From the NCBI GenBank assembly GCA_964446435.1, contig CAYUOS010000156.1, forward strand, positions 1 through 6,675: DNA of 6,675 nucleotides. The letters run 5' to 3'. Every line of letters starts with the position of its first letter. Position 1 is the first letter of the stretch. The notes below the pieces were generated by a model. It was not told the origin of the DNA, made no database searches, and saw nothing but the letters and a program-made list of their open reading frames with translations. Made by a program: the position numbers and the translations under genes. Source of the DNA: SLNP01 sp964446435. GTDB taxonomy: Bacteria; Bacteroidota; Bacteroidia; Bacteroidales; VadinHA17. Positions 1-4,568 of this stretch are shown one piece after another.

Positions 1-989
1 CCCTTTATCACGTCCTGCTTCTGTCGGCCGTAGGAATCGAGTTCCCCAGGTGCAGCCTGATAGGCAATCTCATAGTTATCGAGATAGGCATAGATAACAT
101 CAGGTTTCGACAGGCAGAGATCAATTCCTATCCTTCCTCTGTGCTGCGGTTCCGGCAGTCCTGTGTTTATCTGCTTCCAGTTCCTTCCTCCGTCGGTTGA
201 TTTCCAGATACCGCAGTGTTTTGTTGTTTCAAAGGTGCGCGGATCATTCCACTTGAGCCTCATTCTTTCCCAGGTTGTGGCGTATAATATATCAGGGTTA
301 CGCGGGTCGAGAACCAGATCAGAAACACCTGTGTTCTGGTCAATGTAAAGCACTTTGGTCCAGGTCTTGCCTCCGTCAGTTGTCTTAAAGAGGCCCCTCT
401 CTTCATTGGGTGTCCATTCGTGACCGGTGGCGGCAACGTAGACAATGTCTGAGTTTAAAGGGTTAATTCTTATTCTTGCGATTGTATGGGTATTCTCAAG
501 ACCCATAAGCTGCCATGTATCACCGCCATTGGTGGTTTTGAATACACCACATCCGGCATTTGAGCTTCTGAAGATATTAGCCTCACCGGTTCCTACCCAA
601 ACCACGTCATGGTTTTTCGGATCGATTGCTATATCGCCAATCGAACCTGTTGGCATCTCGTCAAATACAGGAATAAAAGTAGTTCCCTCGTTGGTTGATT
701 TCCACACACCACCTGTTGCTGATCCCACCCATATCAGATAGTTGTTGCCACGCGGCGAAACGGATTCAACATCTGTGCAGCGACCGCTTATATTGGTTGG
801 TCCGATATAGTTCCATCTCAGATCTCTGTACTGAGACTCCTGTTTCATAAGAGTATGTCTCTTGAATAGTTCCACACGCTGCCTGCTGTCGGTCAGTGGC
901 CTCTTGGTTTGCGAGAACGAGCCTTGAGTGCTGAAAATGAAAAGCAATAAAACCAGGATGGTTAGCTTGGATGAATCGGAAGGTTTCAT
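1..989 (-). CDS. Secreted BNR/Asp-box repeat (VPS10/sortilin-like) protein, 3' part missing
   Basis: The frame is open from the ATG at 987-989 to the left edge, giving 329 complete codons; the C-terminus lies outside. Residues 1-27 are a signal peptide (hydrophobic core ILVLLLFIFS, likely cut near SFSQ), so the product is exported. The rest is a beta-propeller with repeated Asp-boxes of the S/T-x-D/N-G-G-x-x-W type: STNEGTTF at 98 (degenerate), TTNGGDTW at 152, TTDGGKTW at 203 and STDGGRNW at 264. Recurring blade phrases include AIDPKNHDVVWVGTGE and VLDPRNPDILYATTWERMR. This is the N-terminal pattern of the ~1000-residue proteins of Bacteroidetes and related phyla usually labelled glycosyl hydrolase, sortilin-like or WD40/YVTN/BNR-like. 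The Asp-box is structural, so no enzymatic activity or substrate can be inferred. The ATG is chosen because it directly precedes the signal peptide and lies 22 bases from the predicted transcription start. It is divergent from the gene at 1191. Confidence 0.93.
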   Translation of the reverse strand, partial: MKPSDSSKLTILVLLLFIFSTQGSFSQTKRPLTDSRQRVELFKRHTLMKQESQYRDLRWNYIGPTNISGRCTDVESVSPRGNNYLIWVGSATGGVWKSTNEGTTFIPVFDEMPTGSIGDIAIDPKNHDVVWVGTGEANIFRSSNAGCGVFKTTNGGDTWQLMGLENTHTIARIRINPLNSDIVYVAATGHEWTPNEERGLFKTTDGGKTWTKVLYIDQNTGVSDLVLDPRNPDILYATTWERMRLKWNDPRTFETTKHCGIWKSTDGGRNWKQINTGLPEPQHRGRIGIDLCLSKPDVIYAYLDNYEIAYQAAPGELDSYGRQKQDVIK

Positions 990-1018
990 GAGTAATTACG
1001 GTTAGTTGGTATTATCAG

Positions 1019-1053
1019 TAAAGATAAACCATTGTTTATTTCGATATTGCAAA
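1019..1053 (-). promoter_or_regulatory. Candidate Bacteroidetes-type promoter for the BNR-repeat gene
   Basis: Read on the minus strand, TTTG (complement of 1050-1053) is followed after 23 bases by TATCTTTA (complement of 1019-1026). This resembles the Bacteroidetes -33 TTTG and -7 TAnnTTTG elements, with one mismatch in the -7 box and a spacer at the long end of the usual range. Transcription would begin near 1012 and leave a leader of about 22 bases. This is a motif match only. Confidence 0.4.
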
Positions 1054-1164
1054 TTATGCTTAAGAGTATTTTTCTCCCTATTAATATATCATCTATCAGT
1101 TTGGCATTGCCTGAATGTTAACACTTCTGAAGCTGATTGTCCCTTCATCTTTTAAAAAAGCCTA

Positions 1165-1176
1165 AATTGCGCAATT
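1165..1176. repeat. Perfect 12-bp palindrome upstream of the 1191 gene
   Basis: AATTGCGCAATT reads the same on both strands and ends 14 bases before the ATG at 1191, inside the divergent spacer. Its position would suit an operator for a dimeric repressor, but no second copy or cognate regulator is visible in the window, and chance occurrence in AT-rich spacer DNA is possible. Confidence 0.35.
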
Positions 1177-1190
1177 ATAACCGTGGTATC

Positions 1191-1874
1191 ATGAAAAGAA
1201 TGATATTGTTCATGTGGCTCATTGCCATATCGTTGCTGCTTCACTCACAAGCTTTCATTAATCCGGCCTTCGGATTGCTGACTCCGGAAACCATGAAAGT
1301 GGCAGGAGTAGAGTTTGTCGGAGAGAAGCTTGTTGTCAGCCTGACACTCGAAAACAGGATTCCTGGTGGGTACTTCTGTGCTGACAGAAATACTTATGCC
1401 GTGTTGCCCGATGGTTCAAGGCTGAAACTGGAGAGATCGGAGGGTATCCCTGCCTGTCCTGACATCTACAGATTCAAAAGGGTAGGAGAGACAATAGCCT
1501 TCAGGCTTTATTTCAGCAGACCGGCTCAGCTGCCTGATTGGTTTAATCTGATAGAGGATTGTGAGGATAACTGTTTCTCTGTATACGGCATTACCCTCGA
1601 TAATAGTCTTAATGAGGAGATTGAGAAGGCCTACAGCCTTGCAGAAGCAGGGCAGCCTGCTGAAGCCGGCAGGCTTTTCAGGGAGATTCTGGTCAGCCTT
1701 GAAGGCAGGCGACACGCAATAGAGGGATCGCTATATTCCAACATTATTATAATGTGTCTGCGTGAAGGGAATGAAGCTGAGGCTGCAACATGGTACAGGA
1801 AAATGGTTGAGGCCTCACCGCACGAGTTGGAACGATATCTCTTCAATCTTTCCTCAAGAGGGATTAAGTGGTAA
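1191..1874 (+). CDS. Small exported protein of unknown function with TPR-like C-terminal helices
   Basis: The product is 227 residues and I do not recognise the family. Residues 1-21 form a signal peptide (basic MKRM, then a hydrophobic run to about LLLHSQA), so the protein is probably periplasmic or surface-located; there is no clear lipobox. Residues ~30-137 look beta-rich (VAGVEFVGEKLVVSLTLENR) and hold four cysteines at 63, 89, 124 and 128, which could form disulfides after export. Residues ~140-210 are amphipathic helical hairpins with TPR-like character: an AEAGQPAEAGRLFREILVS helix pair, then a second pair containing NEAEAATWYRKMVEASP. The frame also stays open to a TTG at 1137, but ATG 1191 is preferred because the signal peptide starts exactly there; ATG 1200 is a weaker alternative. 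No Shine-Dalgarno is present. The gene stands alone between a divergent neighbour and a terminator. It is very likely a real gene, function unknown. Confidence 0.86.
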   Translation: MKRMILFMWLIAISLLLHSQAFINPAFGLLTPETMKVAGVEFVGEKLVVSLTLENRIPGGYFCADRNTYAVLPDGSRLKLERSEGIPACPDIYRFKRVGETIAFRLYFSRPAQLPDWFNLIEDCEDNCFSVYGITLDNSLNEEIEKAYSLAEAGQPAEAGRLFREILVSLEGRRHAIEGSLYSNIIIMCLREGNEAEAATWYRKMVEASPHELERYLFNLSSRGIKW

Positions 1875-1893
1875 GCCTTGAATAAGGAGAAAA

Positions 1894-1926
1894 AAAAGAG
1901 GCTGTCTCAAAAGGGCAGCCTCTTTT
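1894..1926. terminator. Hairpin terminator shared by convergent genes
   Basis: AAAAGAGGCTG (1894-1904) and CAGCCTCTTTT (1916-1926) pair perfectly over 11 bp around an 11-base loop. The hairpin begins 19 bases after the stop of the plus-strand gene at 1874 and lies 20 bases beyond the stop of the minus-strand gene at 1947. On the minus strand the 3' arm continues into an uninterrupted U run (complement of 1891-1897), so termination should be strongest in that direction. On the plus strand the arm ends in four T and then CTTC. It therefore probably serves both genes. Confidence 0.85.
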
Positions 1927-1946
1927 CTTCAAGATCGTTTTTACCT

Positions 1947-3569
1947 CTATTTTCCGAAGTGGATATCGAGACCTACGGCGATGATCCATGTTGCCTTGTC
2001 GTAGGTTTCCCTTACCGGAACAGGCTGCACACCTCCCAGGAAGTAGTTGTATTCTTTCTCTCCAAGTTGATAGACAGTGTATGCGCCACCAAGGTTAAGG
2101 TCAATCATCGGTGTGATTCTGTAGCCGATTCCACCACCAAACGAATTGGTATTGGTGCTGTAGCGCTGGTCACTGATATAGTTGGAGTTAACACCGGTAT
2201 ATGTTCCAAGCCATCCGGCGCTTGCCCTGAGTTTGTCATTTATTGCATACTGCGCACCGAATGCAACCTCCTTGAAATTCTTCTCAATCATGTTGACGTT
2301 GATGTCAGCACTTCCGTCATAGTCAACCTTATCGTCGAAGTAGAGATTCATACTGCCTGTCAGCATAAGCTTGTTTACCGGCTTGTATTCAAATCCCATG
2401 GCGAGCATTGCAGGCATATCGGCAATTACTTTCTGTCCTTCCGTGAATATGCCACCTCCCATATTGTTGTTAACCTTTGTGGTCAACTCAAGCTTTGTCT
2501 GGAGTTCATACCTCAACGCAACATTGAGTTTTTCTGAGAGTGTAAAGTTGACTCCGAAAACAGGGGTAACACCTCTGCCACTCTGTTCTGCATCAACAAG
2601 CCTGTCTTGTGTTGCGGCCGCGTTTGTCGACATGGCGGTACTGTTATTGGCAAAACCTGTAGCTGCTGCACCCAGTACAGCCTGGGCCATACCTACATTT
2701 ATCCCCGTTGGATTCTGTCCTGCTGCTGTTATGAGGGCCTGAATTGTTCCAAGATCCTGAGCGGGCAGACCGGCATCAGTCAGGAGTGTACCAGAAGGCA
2801 GTCCTCCGAGGATCATGTTTCCGAGGACACCCGAGTAGGCTGTTGCTCCCTGTGACCATGCTGTAAGAGTGGTTGCGGCTCCTGTGAAGAAGGTGGGAGC
2901 TGATACCATTGAGCCGGTAAATGGTCCGAATGCCGGGAAGTTGGGGTTGATACTTATATTCTTGATGAAGCCGTTGAATGTGTTCTTGGCAGTAACAAGC
3001 CTGATGCCCGCAGCAAGTGATATGTAGTCATTTACTTCAAATGAGACATTTGCCTGGTATCCGAAATAGATTGATGAACCCTCGAAGAAAATGTCAGCTG
3101 AATATTGCGTTGTGGGTATCCCCTGTAATGAGAGGAGGGGAGGAAGATCTGCAACCATCATCTCAAAAGATGGAAGGCCTTCTTCGTATTTTGCCCCGCC
3201 ACCTCCGCCTATCGGATTGAAACCGGCAGAAAATGCAAACCTTCCCATCTTATAAGCAGCATAGATGCTCGGGAAGAGAGGTGCACTTACTGTACCCGGG
3301 TATTCTCTCGGGGTTCCTGCCAGATAGGGGTATGTGCTGGTAATTGCCCTTGACTGCCCGATTGTCTGATTGCTTATGGAAAGATAAATTCCATCGTCAA
3401 GTCTTGTCAGACCGGCCGGGTTGTAGTTTACGGCATCCAGTGCTGTGGAGGCATTACGGCTCTGAAGTCGCGCGTAAAGGGCACTCTGGTTTGTGTTCGT
3501 AACCAGTCCTCCTGCAAAGAGAGTACCGGCAAGTGATGCTGAAACAATAAGCATGAACAGCTTTTTCAT
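1947..3569 (-). CDS. OMPP1/FadL/TodX family outer-membrane beta-barrel transport protein
   Basis: The product is a 540-residue outer-membrane barrel of the family that moves long-chain fatty acids or other hydrophobic molecules across the outer membrane; the actual substrate cannot be read from sequence. Residues 1-19 are a signal peptide ending in LFA. The N-terminal segment carries the family hallmark around 46-54 (AVNYNPAGL), corresponding to the region of the FadL hatch. Alternating-residue beta strands follow, such as FAFSAGFNPIGGG near 111, NVALRYELQTKLELTTKV near 349 and LMLTGSMNLYFDDKVDYDG near 401. The last strand, IAVGLDIHFGK, fits a BAM-recognised barrel end, with the usual terminal Phe two residues inside. 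Residues ~220-332 are unusually Ala/Gly/Thr-rich and may be an extracellular helical insertion. The start at 3569 is preferred over an in-frame ATG at 3614 because the signal peptide (MKKLFMLIV) begins there. No Shine-Dalgarno is seen. It converges on the 1191-1874 gene. Confidence 0.95.
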   Translation of the reverse strand: MKKLFMLIVSASLAGTLFAGGLVTNTNQSALYARLQSRNASTALDAVNYNPAGLTRLDDGIYLSISNQTIGQSRAITSTYPYLAGTPREYPGTVSAPLFPSIYAAYKMGRFAFSAGFNPIGGGGGAKYEEGLPSFEMMVADLPPLLSLQGIPTTQYSADIFFEGSSIYFGYQANVSFEVNDYISLAAGIRLVTAKNTFNGFIKNISINPNFPAFGPFTGSMVSAPTFFTGAATTLTAWSQGATAYSGVLGNMILGGLPSGTLLTDAGLPAQDLGTIQALITAAGQNPTGINVGMAQAVLGAAATGFANNSTAMSTNAAATQDRLVDAEQSGRGVTPVFGVNFTLSEKLNVALRYELQTKLELTTKVNNNMGGGIFTEGQKVIADMPAMLAMGFEYKPVNKLMLTGSMNLYFDDKVDYDGSADINVNMIEKNFKEVAFGAQYAINDKLRASAGWLGTYTGVNSNYISDQRYSTNTNSFGGGIGYRITPMIDLNLGGAYTVYQLGEKEYNYFLGGVQPVPVRETYDKATWIIAVGLDIHFGK

Positions 3570-3657
3570 ACGGTTATCGGTTTTAAGTTTATACAACGGG
3601 GTCAGGTTATTCACTTAAGGTCACCCTTTTCCCCTGATCTGTTTCATTGTTGCCTTC

Positions 3658-3674
3658 CACAAAAGTGATTTGTG
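3658..3674. repeat. Short inverted repeat just downstream of the FadL-family promoter
   Basis: CACAAA (3658-3663) and TTTGTG (3669-3674) form a 6-bp dyad with a 5-base centre. It lies at about +5 to +21 relative to the start predicted from the promoter at 3685-3714, where a bound protein could block transcription. A second TTTGTG at 3706-3711 abuts the -33 element, within a longer match ATTTGTG-N-AA. Operator function is inferred from position alone. Confidence 0.35.
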
Positions 3675-3684
3675 AAAAACAGGA

Positions 3685-3714
3685 TAAATGTATGCAAAAA
3701 AATCATTTGTGCAA
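3685..3714 (-). promoter_or_regulatory. Candidate Bacteroidetes-type promoter for the FadL-family gene
   Basis: On the minus strand, TTG (complement of 3712-3714) is followed after exactly 19 bases by TACATTTA (complement of 3685-3692). This matches the Bacteroidetes -33 TTTG / -7 TAnnTTTG consensus with the usual spacing and one mismatch in each box. Transcription would begin near 3678, giving a leader of roughly 110 bases to the ATG at 3569. Of the promoter candidates in the window this is the best match. Confidence 0.5.
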
Positions 3715-3768
3715 CTGCTGTGGAATTATGGTGTGACACGCCGGTTAAACCAGTCAGTATAAATGAAT

Positions 3769-3800
3769 AATGGCCTGCACCCGAATATGCAACGGCCATT
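3769..3800 (-). terminator. Possible hairpin terminator after the YceI-family gene
   Basis: AATGGCC (3769-3775) pairs with GGCCATT (3794-3800). The stem can extend by a TGCA/TGCA pairing across a 2-base bulge, leaving an 8-base loop. The hairpin begins 31 bases past the stop of the YceI-family gene. On the minus strand the sequence after the stem is T-rich (ATTCATTTATA) but has no pure U run, so efficiency is uncertain. Confidence 0.45.
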
Positions 3801-3831
3801 TACCATTTTAATGATCAGTCTGCACTTAAAG

Positions 3832-4401
3832 CTACTGAATTGCCCTGATAGTCACCTCAAGCTCGAAGTTGTCACTTATCATATTGTCTCCAAGGTTCTG
3901 GAAAAACCTTCCTGAACCATACCTTATATTATATAGAGTTCTGTCGACAGCGACGATTGAGGTGTAGGTATTGCCACTCCTTTTTACGGTAAAAGTTACC
4001 GGGTGAGTAATATCCTTGATTGTAAGCTTTCCACTTACCACGGCCTCGTTATTTACGAATGGTTCACTTCCCGTAATTTCGAGAGTTGAAACTGGAAATT
4101 TGTCAGTACTGAAGAAATCATCTGACTTCAGGTGGATCAATAGTTTGTCTCTTGAACCGCCCGAAAGGTCTTCATTTGTCATGCTGTTCATGTCTATAAG
4201 AAACGATCCGGAGGATATGCGGTTATCCTTTACAGTAAACCGACCCTCTTTGATTGAAATCTTGCCATAGTGCTTACCGATTACCTTGCTACCGGTCCAG
4301 TGCAGCACTGAGTTGCCTGCATCAGCCCTGAAATCCTGGGCCGATAATGTTGCTCCTGTTGCCATAATTATCGTTGCTATTAAAAGTTTATACGTTTTCA
4401 T
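3832..4401 (-). CDS. Periplasmic YceI-family (lipocalin-like) protein
   Basis: The product is 189 residues, the usual length for this family. Residues 1-21 are a signal peptide (MKTYKLLIATIIMATGATLSA, cut before QD), pointing to the periplasm. The mature part follows the YceI domain in order: LHWTGSKVIGKHYGKISIKE (33-52), GRFTVKDNRISSGSFLIDM (53-71), the RDKLLIHLKSDDFFSTDKFP block (84-103), the strand pair GKLTIKDITHPVTFTV (124-139), and the closing VDRTLYNIRYGSG (152-164) with an acidic beta strand NFELEVTI near the end. YceI folds are extended lipocalin-like barrels that in studied relatives bind isoprenoid or other polyisoprenoid-like ligands; the ligand here is unknown. The A-rich sequence before the ATG and the lack of Shine-Dalgarno suit Bacteroidetes. 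I found no convincing promoter upstream. It lies 262 bases before the FadL-family gene and 167 bases after the antiporter gene on the same strand, so it is probably transcribed on its own. Confidence 0.95.
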   Translation of the reverse strand: MKTYKLLIATIIMATGATLSAQDFRADAGNSVLHWTGSKVIGKHYGKISIKEGRFTVKDNRISSGSFLIDMNSMTNEDLSGGSRDKLLIHLKSDDFFSTDKFPVSTLEITGSEPFVNNEAVVSGKLTIKDITHPVTFTVKRSGNTYTSIVAVDRTLYNIRYGSGRFFQNLGDNMISDNFELEVTIRAIQ

Positions 4402-4568
4402 TTTCTGGTATTGTTAATTTCATACTAAGATTTGCTTCTGAGTATTAAACAAGATCGCCTCTTAAAAGTTTAGTCAGTACTTAAAAAAAAGAGTCTAAGG
4501 TCTTATTATATCTGGCAGGCACTCATTTTTAGGCCAATCTAGCGTTGTTGGATGATGAAATCATCATA

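Noticed and set aside
445..741. Open plus-strand frame of 98 codons near the left edge
   Set aside because: It lies entirely antisense to the BNR-repeat gene, whose frame is continuous and rich in Asp-box motifs.
1137..1190. N-terminal extension of the orphan exported protein to a TTG start
   Set aside because: It would put 18 residues (MSLHLLKKPKLRNYNRGI) ahead of a well-formed signal peptide that begins at ATG 1191, and would cover the palindrome at 1165-1176.
1878..2537. Open plus-strand frame of 219 codons opposite the FadL-family gene
   Set aside because: It overlaps the 3' end of a clear outer-membrane protein gene, begins inside the shared terminator, and its product shows no domain, signal peptide or plausible composition. 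It is an antisense shadow.
3570..3614. N-terminal extension of the FadL-family protein to the ATG at 3614
   Set aside because: It would add 15 hydrophilic residues before the MKKLFMLIV signal peptide start, which is atypical for an outer-membrane protein.
4459..4493. A8 tract (U8 on the minus-strand transcript) with weak CTCTT/AAGAG pairing between the antiporter and YceI genes
   Set aside because: The possible stems are short and interrupted, and the U run would not directly follow a stable hairpin; not enough to call a terminator.
4552..4567. Inverted repeat ATGATGA-AA-TCATCAT just after the antiporter stop codon
   Set aside because: It has a 2-base centre, no GC-rich stem and no following U run, so it is a poor terminator; a simple ATG/CAT repeat explains it.
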